Assembly (NCBI RefSeq): GCF_016775705.1
Contig: NZ_CP068760.1
Span: 3,224,001 to 3,288,000, forward strand
DNA length: 64,000 nt
From: Chryseobacterium cucumeris
GTDB lineage: Bacteria; Bacteroidota; Bacteroidia; Flavobacteriales; Weeksellaceae
Direction: 5' to 3'
Every line of letters starts with the position of its first letter. Within the stretch, counting starts at the first letter, position 1. Both the position numbers and the translations under genes were made by a program. The notes beneath the pieces were generated by a model. It made no database searches. It was not told where the DNA came from and was given only the letters and a program-made list of their open reading frames with translations. Of this stretch, positions 23,991 to 34,346 are shown in pieces.

Positions 23991-25241
23991 TTAATAAGTT
24001 TTGTGTGAAGCGAGAAAATTTTCTTTTACAAATGATACAATATTCTCTTTCCATTGCTTTATATCTTGATGAGTCGAAATGAAAGCAACTCCGCAAGTCA
24101 GTGTATCGGTGGCATCATCATGTTCTATAGCCGAATAATCCCCTTTAATCAGTTTACTTTCTTTTCCCGGATATATCAGAGCTGTTTTTGTTGCTTTAAA
24201 ATATCGGTGATAAGCATACATCTGCCTTAGATCTTCGGTTGACGGAAAATAATTTCCGTTTAAGTTTTTCCATTTTGTATCCAGAACAATTCTGTTTCCA
24301 TTAGCTTCCAGAACAATATCAGGTTTCATTCTGCTGGCTCCGTTTTCTGATCTCCAGAATTCTTTGGATTGCTGGGCTCTTACTTTGATATCAATATGCT
24401 GTATATTTTTCTTTAAAACAACATATATAAACTGTTCCCAAAGACGGTTCATATCAAACATTAAGGCAAGTACATTATTTTTCCCTCTTGAAACATCAGG
24501 ATGATAGTTCAGCAATAGCAGCTTTGCGATCTGCAGAGCTTTTTCATAATGTTGATTTTTCCGGTCAAAGTTGATTTTCTCAAATGTTGAATCTGTGACT
24601 TTGACATCACTCATTTCGGGGAAATTCAACAGTAGCATACCAATTCTGCTGCTCAGATCCGGCTTGCTGTTAGTCTGTTCAATAAGCTTCAGAGCTTTGT
24701 AGAGAATGCGGTGTATTTCATGATTGACATCATAATGAGAGTACTTTACATAAAATCTTTCGTGGTGAACCAGATTCTGAGATATATGTTTTGAAAACTG
24801 CAGAGCCCCCTTTAAAGCATGCAGATTTCCCTCTTTCCTGTTGTATCTTTTGATGAGTCCACGGTGAAGCAGATATTCTAATTCTTTTACATACAGTTCA
24901 TAATAAAGATCCAGAATAGAGTTTTTTTTCAGCTTTAACGAAGCACTGCTGGAGACCTTTACTTCAAATCCCCATACCGTTCTTATCATGTCGTGCAATA
25001 GCTGTCTCCATTCATCTTTGCCGTTATGATCTGCTTTCGGAAGAATTTCAATGGTTGTTTGGGCAATCTTTATGACTCCTACATGTTGATTAAACTTTAC
25101 ACCGTTTTTTATAAGGCTAAAAAAAGGAGTTCCATCTCCATAATAATTCTCTAAAGCCTGGTCCAGTTTTAGTTTTTTATGTTCATCAGTAAAGTAGAGC
25201 TTTTCATGCTCAAAAACAACAATGGATTCTATTGGTTTCAT
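23991..25241 (-). CDS. mcrC: McrC, nuclease subunit of the McrBC type IV restriction system
   Basis: The 416-residue protein has an N-terminal domain that couples to McrB and a C-terminal PD-(D/E)xK nuclease. The catalytic core is KPDIVLEA (Asp) followed by IVLDTKWK (Asp, Lys) near residue 310. McrC cleaves DNA with modified cytosines after McrB-driven translocation. Its ATG shares one base with the McrB stop codon (TAATG), so the two are translationally coupled. Length and motif spacing are normal, so the system appears intact. Confidence 0.92.
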   Translation of the reverse strand: MKPIESIVVFEHEKLYFTDEHKKLKLDQALENYYGDGTPFFSLIKNGVKFNQHVGVIKIAQTTIEILPKADHNGKDEWRQLLHDMIRTVWGFEVKVSSSASLKLKKNSILDLYYELYVKELEYLLHRGLIKRYNRKEGNLHALKGALQFSKHISQNLVHHERFYVKYSHYDVNHEIHRILYKALKLIEQTNSKPDLSSRIGMLLLNFPEMSDVKVTDSTFEKINFDRKNQHYEKALQIAKLLLLNYHPDVSRGKNNVLALMFDMNRLWEQFIYVVLKKNIQHIDIKVRAQQSKEFWRSENGASRMKPDIVLEANGNRIVLDTKWKNLNGNYFPSTEDLRQMYAYHRYFKATKTALIYPGKESKLIKGDYSAIEHDDATDTLTCGVAFISTHQDIKQWKENIVSFVKENFLASHKTY

Positions 25242-27880
25242 TAAACAGACTGATTCATTAACAATAGAAGAGCTTTAGAGAAATCCATGTCGGTATCTCC
25301 AATTTTATAATGATGATCTGGTTTTCTGTAATCTATGATTTCATACGATTCTCTTTCTGAATACTCACTTTCATAGTCATCAAATGCTGCAAAAACAGAT
25401 GATTCGGTAACTTTCTTTTTCACAAATCCTTTGCCCAGTACTAATCCTATTTTGCCGTAATCACCAAAGAAATACTCCTGTAGTAGAGGAATGATATTTT
25501 TATAAAAAGAATCTCTGATGGTTGTATTGTCTTTTCCTATAAAATAAGCATGTCCAATGGCGTGATCTTTATCAATCAGTTTTTCTATACGGTTGTTTAT
25601 GATGGTCAATAATTTTTCAAAATCTATTCTTTCAAAATCAAACCTTTGAAAATATCCGGATTCTCTGACGATATTATTTTTTTTATCTTCTTTCATCTGT
25701 TCCCAGATACCTTCTTTTTCTTTTTTGAAGTCTTCAGAAACACCTAAAACAGAAAATAATTTATTCTCTTCAGTCAGATATTCTTTGTCGGTCCATTCAT
25801 AGCTTTTATACTCCCATAATAGATTTTCTATCATTGCTGACGGGTTCAGAAGCTCAGGTTTAGGAGACATTTCTTCAAATGAAAATCGTCTTCTCAACGC
25901 TGTGTCCAAAGCTTCCACACTTCTGTCTGCTGTATTCATAGTTCCGATAATATACAGGTTGGAAGGAACTCCGAATTTATCTTTACTATATGGAAGGGTG
26001 ATCTCCAGTACTTCATTATTGCCGATACGTTTATCCTCTTCAATAAGTGTAATGAGTTCTCCAAAGATTTGAGACACATTTCCACGGTTGATTTCATCAA
26101 TGATCAATACATGAGGAAGGGGAGGAAGAGTTTCTTCTTTTACTTCGGTAATAGATTTTTCTTTTATTTTATTATTGATATAATTTAAAACAGACCAATA
26201 CGCTGTAGAATTGGAACCTCCGATCACTTCTCTGAATTCCGTATTCACATTTTTAATTACGGACAGATCAGGAAATGCCTGCTGCAATTTCTCAGCTCTG
26301 GAATAAGATATCGTATAAATTTTTGAATCTTCAGAATAAATAGGCTTAAGATTTAGATTTCCTTTATCAGAAATATCCACTATTTTCAATCCCAGATTCG
26401 GAGTTTGTATAGTTAGTACAAGCGGATTTCCATCTTCCAGATGTCTGTTTGCATCCTGAACAAGATCACTCCAGGCATCATCAAAGGTATATGGTGTTAC
26501 TGAATTTTCACTTTTTAATCTTGGTTTTCTGGCTTTATCAGCAATTCTTTTGAAAATTCCACTTTCGACCTCATAGATTACTTTTTTATTTCCGTTCTCA
26601 TCTTCATCAATTTTAGGTTTAATGCCTTCAATAAAATCTTCGTAGCTCATGCTCTGATGGAAGGTGGTAAACACAATTCTTCCTTCATCTACCAGCTTTT
26701 TATATTCGTCCTTGATTTGCTTTCGGGTATGATCAGACAGAACAAAATCAGGGTTAGCGATCTGAATGGCTTTGTTGATGGTATTGTAGGTCTTACCAGT
26801 GCCAGGAGGACCATATAAAATCTGATTAAGCGGATGATTGATTACAGTATTCATTGTAAGTTCTGAATTCATATTTTTTATAACATCAATTAGTTTTTCT
26901 GAGGTAGCATCATAAAGCTCATCTAAGCATTCTACTACCTTTTCTACAAGGTCTTCATCGGAGAGTGTAAATTTCTTAATATGAGAAACCGAGTTTCCGA
27001 AGTGCCACTTTTTCCACTCCAGAGTATCAGTAGGAAGTTCACCCAACAGAGCTCTCAATTTTTCGGCGTTCTGATGACCGTCTTCAAAATGTAGGTCAAC
27101 GGAAATACTTCCCTTTTTTATGATCACTTCATAATGAGCTCTTTTATGATTAAAATATTGTTCTTTATCAAAGATCCATATATTATTTCCATTAAGATTT
27201 CCAAAATCATACTCGAGTTGGTTTTTCTCAGTATATTCTTTTAGATTGGTAATAAAGGTTTTAAAATCCATTTGCTTTTTATCCCATTCTTTTTTCTGGT
27301 CATAGATATGGGCGGCTATTAATAATGTCTGATTTTCTGGATTTTTGGTTTTGTCAATATCCGAGAATTTTTCTTTCAATTCAGAAACAAAAGTGTCCGG
27401 GTTATAGGAATGATTCAGATAATGGTTAGAGATAAGTTCTCTATGGCTTAATGCTATAGAATTGATATTGTTTTCTGGCATCGCCAGCATATCTAAGGCA
27501 TTTTTCACAGTGATATTTACATCATCTTTGTGATACTTGTAATTAAAAGTATTGATGACCCATGGTTTCATTCTTACTCCTGCTTTAGCCAATACTCTTT
27601 TATCATCATACTGATTATAAAAAGCTTTGCCACGAGCGTGAATATCACAATAGGAAATAATACTAAAGAGAATTTCCTTTATCGAAAAGAATTGATGTCC
27701 CTCTTTAATTTCAGCAAAGGTAGTATAGTCCTCTAAAAGATTTTGCAGTTTTATCTGTCCTTCATCGGATAAATAAAGATCCATCCATTTTTTTAATGCA
27801 TCTTTTCCTTTTTGAAAGTAAAATTCATCGGATTGTATAAGGCGTTCAAAATAACTTGTTGCTGTTTCTATTACTGACAT
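25241..27880 (-). CDS. mcrB: McrB, AAA+ GTPase and DNA-recognition subunit of McrBC
   Basis: The 879-residue protein has an N-terminal region of about 340 residues without a domain I can name, expected to hold target recognition. The AAA+ motor follows: Walker A GPPGTGKT with Lys363, Walker B VLIIDEINRGNVSQIFGEL, and the sensor region TMNTADRSVEALDTALRRRF. The INRGN and NTADR words are diagnostic for McrB GTPases. It forms a ring that moves on DNA and activates McrC. The N-terminal part is larger than in E. coli McrB, suggesting a different recognition domain. Confidence 0.92.
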   Translation of the reverse strand: MSVIETATSYFERLIQSDEFYFQKGKDALKKWMDLYLSDEGQIKLQNLLEDYTTFAEIKEGHQFFSIKEILFSIISYCDIHARGKAFYNQYDDKRVLAKAGVRMKPWVINTFNYKYHKDDVNITVKNALDMLAMPENNINSIALSHRELISNHYLNHSYNPDTFVSELKEKFSDIDKTKNPENQTLLIAAHIYDQKKEWDKKQMDFKTFITNLKEYTEKNQLEYDFGNLNGNNIWIFDKEQYFNHKRAHYEVIIKKGSISVDLHFEDGHQNAEKLRALLGELPTDTLEWKKWHFGNSVSHIKKFTLSDEDLVEKVVECLDELYDATSEKLIDVIKNMNSELTMNTVINHPLNQILYGPPGTGKTYNTINKAIQIANPDFVLSDHTRKQIKDEYKKLVDEGRIVFTTFHQSMSYEDFIEGIKPKIDEDENGNKKVIYEVESGIFKRIADKARKPRLKSENSVTPYTFDDAWSDLVQDANRHLEDGNPLVLTIQTPNLGLKIVDISDKGNLNLKPIYSEDSKIYTISYSRAEKLQQAFPDLSVIKNVNTEFREVIGGSNSTAYWSVLNYINNKIKEKSITEVKEETLPPLPHVLIIDEINRGNVSQIFGELITLIEEDKRIGNNEVLEITLPYSKDKFGVPSNLYIIGTMNTADRSVEALDTALRRRFSFEEMSPKPELLNPSAMIENLLWEYKSYEWTDKEYLTEENKLFSVLGVSEDFKKEKEGIWEQMKEDKKNNIVRESGYFQRFDFERIDFEKLLTIINNRIEKLIDKDHAIGHAYFIGKDNTTIRDSFYKNIIPLLQEYFFGDYGKIGLVLGKGFVKKKVTESSVFAAFDDYESEYSERESYEIIDYRKPDHHYKIGDTDMDFSKALLLLMNQSV

Positions 27881-28392
27881 TTGGTTTTCCTGGGTGTTTA
27901 GTTTAGCTTTCTTTCTGGCGAAAGAACAACTTCTTCATTAGAAGAAGCAATAATAATAAAAATCTCCAGTTTCTGCTTACGGGAAAGCGTAAATTTTCTT
28001 GAAAGTCACTATAAATATTGCTCAGAAATACCCATAGGCCCTTCGGAAGTCCCTCTAACCTCTTCACCAAGCCTCTGGAGGGCCTTCATGAGCGGTTTCC
28101 ACCCCCTTCATGAAGGGGCTCACCCCCTTGGGTAGGGGGTAGACGGACTTGGATAAGGGGCTCCACCTGCTTATATAAGAGGGTAGAGACCGTTGTCCAA
28201 AGGAACGGAGACGGTTGCTATACTACCTGGAGGGTGTTAGGAAGGTAAGAGGGGGTAATAGATTATTGTAAGAATCATGCGTACTATTCATCTGGCTTCA
28301 TCAGTGGCGTAGCCACCATTCTTTGCTTCCTCCAATCATCAATTCGAACCAATAAAACCTTTGCATTTTAAAATATTCTGTTTCTTCAGATG
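27881..28392. other. Intergenic stretch upstream of mcrB, no gene seen
   Basis: The stretch holds several short G/C-rich inverted words, for example CCCCCTTGGGTAGGGGG near 28123-28139 and ccttcatgaaggg near 28110. It is compositionally unlike the A/T-rich surroundings and may be a degenerate repeat or remnant. No open frame with family features was found on either strand. Confidence 0.4.
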
Positions 28393-29430
28393 CAATGGCT
28401 TATTATTTTGTTTTAAACGCAAGGTCGCAAAGTTTTCAATATTGATATGTTTTGTAAGGCGCAGGAAAATCAAAGATTTTCAGCAGGTAAGTATATTGGG
28501 TTATAGCAATTTTATCGGAGATAAAATCCTTGCGCCTTAAACAGCGTCCCTATAATAAGAACTTGCGTCTTTACGATTTCCAACCAAAATATGATAAACA
28601 GATAACCACAAAAAAGCACATTTTCACGTGCTCTCAAAAAAGTATTTATTCTTACTGATTAATACAATGGCTTATTATTTTGTTTTAAAAGCAAGGTCAC
28701 AAAGTTTTCAATATTGATATGTTTTGTAAGGCGCAAGAAAATCAAAGATTTTCAGCAAGTAAGTATATTGGGTTATAGCAATTTTATCGGAGATAAAATC
28801 TTTGCGCCTTAAACAGTATCCCTATAATAAGAACTTGCGTCTTTGCGATTTCCAACCAAAAATAAGCAGATGGATCATCACAAAAAAAGCACGTTTTTCA
28901 CGTGCTCTCAAAAAAGTATTTATTCTTACTGATTAATACAATGGCTTATTATTTTGTTTTAAAAGCAAGGTCGCAAAGTTTTCAATATTGATATGTTTTG
29001 TAAGGCGCAGGAAAATCAAAGATTTTCAGCAGGTAAGTATATTGGATTATAGCAATTTTATCGGAGATAAAATCCTTGCGCCTTAAACAGCGTCCCTATA
29101 ATAAGAACTTGCGCCTTTGCGATTTCCAACCAAAATATGATAAACAGATATCCACAAAAAAGCACGTTTTCACTTTATTCTTACTGATTAATACAATGGC
29201 TTATTATTGTTTTAAACGCAAGGTCGCAAAGTTTTCAATATTGATATGTTTTGTAAGGCGCAGGAAAATCAAAGATTTTCAGCAGGTAAGTATATTGGGT
29301 ACAGCAATTTTATCGGAGATAAAATCTTTGCGCCTTAAACAGCGTCCTTATGATGAGAGCTTGCGTCTTTGCGATTTCCAACCAAAAATAAGCAGATGGA
29401 TCATCACAAAAAAAGCACGTTTTCACGTGC
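28393..29430. repeat. Four tandem copies of a structured 255-274-bp extragenic repeat
   Basis: Units begin with caatggcttattatt at 28393, 28665, 28939 and 29194 (periods 272, 274, 255). Each contains nested inverted repeats: TCGCAAAG with CTTTGCGA at the edges, TAAGGCGCA with TGCGCCTTA inside, and small hairpins AAAATC-aaa-GATTTT and TTTATC-gga-GATAAA. Each ends with a terminator-like hairpin GCACG...CGTGC next to an A run, truncated in the third copy. Copies are about 90-95% alike by eye. Open frames crossing the array are products of the repetition. Confidence 0.8.
29404..29430 (-). terminator. Terminator of the 29468 gene
   Basis: Read on the minus strand, GCACG pairs with CGTGC (29426-29430 and 29415-29419) and is followed by seven T residues. 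The same hairpin is repeated in the array units to the left. Confidence 0.65.
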
Positions 29431-29467
29431 TCATGTTGAGAGAGGATGTATTGAATGTAACACTATT

Positions 29468-29980
29468 TTACTTAGAAGATGTATCAGGATCTGCTGAGGA
29501 CGGAGGAACCTGAGTTTGCTGAGGAGTCTGTCCCGTCACAAAAAACTGCTTCATATCATCATAAATAACATTGGTACCCGGTACATTCTCTTCGGAAAGG
29601 TATCTGATGCTTCGGTAGAAACTGATGGCGTTATGATAGTTATCGTGATCCAGCAATACTTTGGTGTCTGAAAGCTGTTCTGTTAAAGAATCCAGCTGTT
29701 GTAATCTTTGTTCAATCTGTTCTCTGGCGATATAATCTTTATCGAATTCTGCTTTATCCAGGAAGTTAGGAACATACTGGGCATATTGTTCCATGTAGAT
29801 CTTGGCTTTGTTCACGAAGAGCTTGTTTTGTTCTGCAATTCTTCCGTATTGCTGTCGCTGATCCGGAGTAAGGTTGATGGTTTTTCCTAACAGTACAGAC
29901 TGGATGTCCTGAATTGCTTTATCAATCGTTTCCAGATCACTTGTTGAAAAGCTTACACTGATTAAATTGTCTAGTGCCAT
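29468..29980 (-). CDS. Hypothetical helical protein
   Basis: The 170-residue protein begins MALDNLISVSFSTSDLE. The open frame extends ten codons further, but the ATG at 29980 gives a sensible N-terminus. It is predicted to be almost all helix (DLETIDKAIQDIQSVLLG, REQIEQRLQQLDSLTEQLSD), with a Gln/Pro/Ser-rich tail (TPQQTQVPPSSADP). No signal peptide, membrane helix or known domain is seen. It stands alone with its own terminator between McrBC and the type I locus. No function is proposed. Confidence 0.72.
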   Translation of the reverse strand: MALDNLISVSFSTSDLETIDKAIQDIQSVLLGKTINLTPDQRQQYGRIAEQNKLFVNKAKIYMEQYAQYVPNFLDKAEFDKDYIAREQIEQRLQQLDSLTEQLSDTKVLLDHDNYHNAISFYRSIRYLSEENVPGTNVIYDDMKQFFVTGQTPQQTQVPPSSADPDTSSK

Positions 29981-30277
29981 AATATTGTGTTTTTTGGTTT
30001 GTACGATCAAATATAGCGAGTGCCAGGCATAGAAAAACAGGGGATTGTAAGATTTTTAGCGCATGTTCGTCAGAAAGTGAAAACCGGATAACAGCGTTTG
30101 TTTTTTCTGACTTTTTGATGAAAAAAAAGCGGGCATAAAAACGGAAATGGCGAAATAGGAGAGAAGGACCGTTTCGCAATATCAGCATGAAGAACATAGA
30201 TTATAATTAAGCTGTTTTTTAAGAGGCATTTTTATAAATATTTTTCTATATTTAAACCTCATAAATGTTGATTTATC

Positions 30278-30688
30278 ATGGAACATACAATACATCAGGG
30301 ACGCAATGTAAAACGATTCAGAGAAATGCTGGGCATCAAGCAGGAAGCATTAGCTCTTGACCTTGGGGACGACTGGAACCAGAAGAAAGTTTCTCTGCTG
30401 GAACAGAAAGAAATTATTGAAGACCCTCTACTGAAAAGAATTTCTGAAGTATTGAAAATTCCGGTGGAAGCGTTTCAGAATTTTGATGAGGAGCAGGCGG
30501 TGAATATTATTTCTAATACGTTTGATAATGGTTCTTTCCTGAACACAGGACATACTCCTACTTTTAATGTAAATCCCATTGAAGAAATAAAGAAGTTGCA
30601 TGAAGAAAAGATGGAACTTTATGAAAGGATGCTGAAGGAGAAGGATGAGATGATGGGGAGGCTGGAGAGGTTGATTGAGAAGGGATAA
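30278..30688 (+). CDS. XRE-family helix-turn-helix protein with coiled-coil tail
   Basis: Residues 1-70 form an XRE-type helix-turn-helix (NVKRFREMLGIKQEALALDLG, VSLLEQKE, ISEVLKIPVEAF). Residues 105-136 form a charged coiled coil (EEIKKLHEEKMELYERMLKEKDEM) probably used for oligomerisation. It converges on hsdR and shares its terminator. Small XRE regulators often control restriction genes, but nothing in the sequence shows that this one does. Confidence 0.8.
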   Translation: MEHTIHQGRNVKRFREMLGIKQEALALDLGDDWNQKKVSLLEQKEIIEDPLLKRISEVLKIPVEAFQNFDEEQAVNIISNTFDNGSFLNTGHTPTFNVNPIEEIKKLHEEKMELYERMLKEKDEMMGRLERLIEKG

Positions 30689-30700
30689 CTAAAGATATAG

Positions 30701-30730
30701 AAAAAGGTTCAGCAGATGCTGAACCTTTTT
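30701..30730. terminator. Strong bidirectional terminator
   Basis: AAAAAGGTTCAGC (30701-30713) pairs perfectly with GCTGAACCTTTTT (30718-30730) around AGAT. It serves both the XRE gene and hsdR. Confidence 0.92.
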
Positions 30731-30738
30731 ATTTTAGA

Positions 30739-33597
30739 TTAGGCGCTAACTCCATCAATGAAAACATCTACAAAATTTTGAACCTTCTGAATAATTCTTC
30801 TACCTATATTATTTCTTTCAGTAAGTTTTGGCTTTACTTCAAGAAGTTTTAATGTATCACTAATTTTAGGTGTCTTGGAAGTGAATAGAAAATCATCAAT
30901 AGCATCTCTGAACCGGTCTTTATTCAAAGATTCTTCGGTAGCAATTTTTTCAAAAGCAAAGTTCTTCTCCTTATTCCAATACTTTTCAAATTCTTCATTC
31001 ACATTATCTCCGTCGGAAATATGAGGTAAGTTTTCTTCTATAAACTTTTCTATCAGTTCTTTTTTGCTTCGCAATTTTGCATCACCAGAAAGAATATCTC
31101 TGATTTCTTTTTTCTTTTGTTCTAGTTTATTTCCTTTTAGATTTGAGTCGGTAAGATTGGCTAAGAGTGAAAGGATATAACTTACATTGATTTCATCTCG
31201 GTGAATTAATTCCAGTTCAAAATCTACATCATCTAAAATGCTGGCTTTTCCTTCTCCTCCTTTTGGTTTTGTTTCGTTCCAAATATCTAAATACTTGCTT
31301 TTATAGCCATCAAATTCAAATTCGGTCATTTCTAATTTGTCAAAATCAAAATCGGCAAATGATTTTAAAACATTCAGAACACGCATAACTTCACGAAAAG
31401 CAGTGATAAACTCAAACTTTTCCTGTTCAGTTTGATAATTGTTGATACTGTCAATTTCAGGTGCAACTAATTTTAATGTCTCTAAAGCAGAATTAAAAAG
31501 ATCAATATAATCTTCTATTGGATGAATAATGATTTCCTGAATCGCTTCCTTATTAGAAAACAAAGTGACAGCATCATCAGTTGCAGATTTTAGATTTCTA
31601 AAACAAACAATGTTTCCTTGAGATTTTTTTTCGCCTAAAAGCCTGTTGGTACGGGAAAATGCTTGAATAAGCCCGTGATATTTAAGGTTTTTATCTACAA
31701 ATAAAGTATTTAATTGTGGACTATCAAATCCGGTCAGGAACATATTCACAACAATAATTAAGTCAACTTCTTTATTGCGAACTCTTTTGGCAACATCATT
31801 ATAGTAGTTGTAAAAAGTCTGAGAATCTTTTGTTGAAAAGTTTGTTCCAAACATTTCATTATAATGACCGATATACCTATCTAATATATTTCTGCTATGA
31901 AAATCTCCGTACTGTGCTTGTGGTTCTGCTACCATTCCAAATTCAGGTTCTTCATAGATTCCATTTGCATCCTTAGATTCTTCATTAGTTCCGTAACTGA
32001 AAATAGTTGCAATCTTTAACTGATGCTTACCTTCTTCCTTTTTCTTCTGGAAAAGGTCATAATATTTCTGCAAAACATCAATGTTGCTTACACAAAACAT
32101 TGCATTAAAAGTACTATTATGAGTTTTTCTTCCGTATTCTGCGATGAGATAATCTGCAATTTTTTCAAGACGTTTTGGGCTTTCAAGAAGTTCATTGGTA
32201 TCTATCGCTTCAACATCAGTATCAATATAAGTATTGCTTCCTTCTTTTTCCTTGTATCTTCCGACATATTCCACAGAAAACTTCAAAACATTATCGTCAC
32301 GAATTGCATCCGTAATCACATATTTATGAAGACAGTCCTCAAACAATCTGTTGGTTGTTGCAGGAGCTCCATCTATTTTCCCAATTGAATTAAGATCAGA
32401 AATCGGAGTTCCTGTAAAGCCTATCATTTGAGCGTTCTTAAAATACTTTTTGATATTCTGGTGAGTATCTCCAAACTGACTTCTGTGACATTCATCGAAA
32501 ATGAAAACCACTTTCTTATCTTTCAGGTTGTCAATTTTATTACCGTGCTTTTCCTTGGTGATTGCAGTATTTAACTTCTGTAAAGTAGTTACAATCAGTT
32601 TTGTATTATTTGAAAGTTGCTTAACTAAGTGTGCAGTGTTTTCAGTGGCATCTACACTTCCTTTTTCAAAAGCATCAAATTCTTTCTGTGTCTGATAATC
32701 CAAATCTTTTCGGTCAACCACAAAAACTATTTTCTCAACTTTAGGAATTTCCTTCAGAATCTGACTGGCTTTAAAGGAAGTCAGTGTTTTTCCTGAACCT
32801 GTTGTATGCCAGATAAAACCATTCTTATCGGTATTTCTTACTCGATCAACAATTTTCTCAACGGCATAATATTGATAAGGTCTTAAAACCATTAGTATTT
32901 TATTCGTCTCATTCAGAACAATATATTTGGTAATCATTTTAGCAATATGGCAGGGCTCTAAAAATGACTGTGCGAAATCTTCAAGCTGTGTTATATTATT
33001 GTTATGCTCATCTGACCAAAAGAATGTCTGTTTAAAAGTCTGCTTTGCGTTGTTGGAATAATATTTTGTATTAACTCCATTACTGATTATAAACAACTGA
33101 ACATAATTAAATAAGCCATTCCCAGAATTGAAAGATTGATGATGATAACGATTGATTTGATTAAAAGCTTCTTTCATTTCCAAACCACGACGTTTCAATT
33201 CAATCTGTACCAATGGTAATCCATTAATCAGTATGGTTACATCATATCTGTTTTTAAAATTACCTTCCTGAGCAATTTGATTGGTTACCTGAAACTGATT
33301 CTGGCACCAGTGATCCTGGCTGATAAACTCAATCCATTCTGAACTTCCGTCATCTTTAATAAAGTGAAATTTATCTCGAAGAATTTTTGCTTTCTCAAAA
33401 ACATTTCCTTTAGAAAGATGATTTAGAATTTTTTCAAATTCTTTATCGGAAAATGTCTTCTTATTATGAATTTCAAGTTGAGTTTTTAGATTTTTAATTA
33501 GATCATTTTCATTGCAGATTTTGACTTTCTTGTGACCTAATTGCTGCAACTGTTCAACTAATTTTTGTTCTAAAATATATTCTGGTTGGCTTGACAT
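30739..33597 (-). CDS. hsdR: Type I restriction enzyme, restriction/translocation subunit
   Basis: The 952-residue protein has an N-terminal PD-(D/E)xK nuclease domain (RYDVTILINGLPLVQIELKR, about residues 115-135). The superfamily 2 motor has Walker A in HTTGSGKTLTSF, DECHRSQFG, the motif III FTGTP and late motifs FLTGFDSPQLNTLF and QAFSRTNR. A helical C-terminal region would contact the methylase. Length is normal and all motifs are intact. It is separated from hsdM and hsdS by a recombinase and a transposase gene, so its expression may depend on its own promoter or read-through. Confidence 0.95.
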   Translation of the reverse strand: MSSQPEYILEQKLVEQLQQLGHKKVKICNENDLIKNLKTQLEIHNKKTFSDKEFEKILNHLSKGNVFEKAKILRDKFHFIKDDGSSEWIEFISQDHWCQNQFQVTNQIAQEGNFKNRYDVTILINGLPLVQIELKRRGLEMKEAFNQINRYHHQSFNSGNGLFNYVQLFIISNGVNTKYYSNNAKQTFKQTFFWSDEHNNNITQLEDFAQSFLEPCHIAKMITKYIVLNETNKILMVLRPYQYYAVEKIVDRVRNTDKNGFIWHTTGSGKTLTSFKASQILKEIPKVEKIVFVVDRKDLDYQTQKEFDAFEKGSVDATENTAHLVKQLSNNTKLIVTTLQKLNTAITKEKHGNKIDNLKDKKVVFIFDECHRSQFGDTHQNIKKYFKNAQMIGFTGTPISDLNSIGKIDGAPATTNRLFEDCLHKYVITDAIRDDNVLKFSVEYVGRYKEKEGSNTYIDTDVEAIDTNELLESPKRLEKIADYLIAEYGRKTHNSTFNAMFCVSNIDVLQKYYDLFQKKKEEGKHQLKIATIFSYGTNEESKDANGIYEEPEFGMVAEPQAQYGDFHSRNILDRYIGHYNEMFGTNFSTKDSQTFYNYYNDVAKRVRNKEVDLIIVVNMFLTGFDSPQLNTLFVDKNLKYHGLIQAFSRTNRLLGEKKSQGNIVCFRNLKSATDDAVTLFSNKEAIQEIIIHPIEDYIDLFNSALETLKLVAPEIDSINNYQTEQEKFEFITAFREVMRVLNVLKSFADFDFDKLEMTEFEFDGYKSKYLDIWNETKPKGGEGKASILDDVDFELELIHRDEINVSYILSLLANLTDSNLKGNKLEQKKKEIRDILSGDAKLRSKKELIEKFIEENLPHISDGDNVNEEFEKYWNKEKNFAFEKIATEESLNKDRFRDAIDDFLFTSKTPKISDTLKLLEVKPKLTERNNIGRRIIQKVQNFVDVFIDGVSA

Positions 33598-33619
33598 TGT
33601 GGTTATTAATTTTTTAAAT

Positions 33620-34240
33620 TTAAAAAATCATCTCATCTTTAATTTTCTGATGGCAAATTATGAAATTTTCTGCATTATCAAATAATTCTATTACCTCATT
33701 TCTTGCTATAGAAGTAGGTTTATTACTTAAAATAGTTTGATAAGATGAGTATTTGAATTGTCTGAAATTATCAGTTATTGAATGAAGTTGAGGATTCTGA
33801 TGAATATAAATTATGTTATTTCTTAAGTACTCTTCAGAAATAATTTCTTTTCGTCTGAAAGGAGATTCAATAAGAGCTCCATGTCTGTTATTCTCTTTAT
33901 TAAAAGCCTGTGAGTAAGAATTAAAAACTCTTGAAAACTGTTTGGAAAAGATGTTTTGCAATGAATGTAATCCCTTTTCAGCTTTAGTAATATTATTAAG
34001 TTGAGTCTTAGCGAATAAATTTAATTCTTTTTCTGATTTTACTTTAATCAAAAGATGAAAATGGTTTGAAAGAAGACAGTAAGAATAAAGGTCACATACG
34101 GGCACTAATAATTGAGTTATTTTTTGAAGAAAGAAATTTTTATTATGATCCGATTTAAAAATTACATCTCCATTTATTCCTCTGTTAAAGATATGGTAAT
34201 ATTTATCCGGCTCTATAATAGTAATCCTGTTATCATTCAT
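33620..34240 (-). CDS. REP-associated tyrosine transposase (RAYT, Y1/HUH family)
   Basis: The 206-residue protein shows YYHIFNRGINGDVIFKS at the start, the HUH-type metal motif in LLSNHFHLLIKV and a candidate catalytic tyrosine in NNIIYIHQNPQLHS. These are features of single-domain Y1 transposases that act on REP palindromes. The open frame runs 57 codons further upstream, across a palindrome and into the recombinase gene. The ATG at 34240 gives the family N-terminus and is chosen. An exact 33-bp palindrome lies 68 bp upstream and a second copy lies at 36502. It is inserted between the recombinase and hsdR genes. Confidence 0.85.
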   Translation of the reverse strand: MNDNRITIIEPDKYYHIFNRGINGDVIFKSDHNKNFFLQKITQLLVPVCDLYSYCLLSNHFHLLIKVKSEKELNLFAKTQLNNITKAEKGLHSLQNIFSKQFSRVFNSYSQAFNKENNRHGALIESPFRRKEIISEEYLRNNIIYIHQNPQLHSITDNFRQFKYSSYQTILSNKPTSIARNEVIELFDNAENFIICHQKIKDEMIF

Positions 34241-34307
34241 CAAATGTTGTTTTCTCAAAGATAAGAAATAAAAGAATAAAGTAGTGGTATGAGACTCGAT
34301 AGTAGAA

Positions 34308-34340
34308 AGCCTTGTCAAGGTTTTAAACCTTGACAAGGCT
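34308..34340. repeat. REP-like palindrome, copy A
   Basis: AGCCTTGTCAAGG and CCTTGACAAGGCT form a perfect 13-bp stem around TTTTAAA. The 33 bases are identical to 36502-36534. It lies just upstream of the RAYT transposase. Confidence 0.9.
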
Positions 34341-34346
34341 GATAAA

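Noticed and set aside
28393..29430. CRISPR array
   Set aside because: Units are 255-274 bp and alike throughout; there are no short repeats with unique spacers and no cas genes.
29076..29513. 145-codon plus-strand open frame across the repeat array
   Set aside because: It contains the same peptide twice (LRLKQRPY...LRLCDFQPK) because it crosses two repeat units, and it runs antisense into the 29468 gene.
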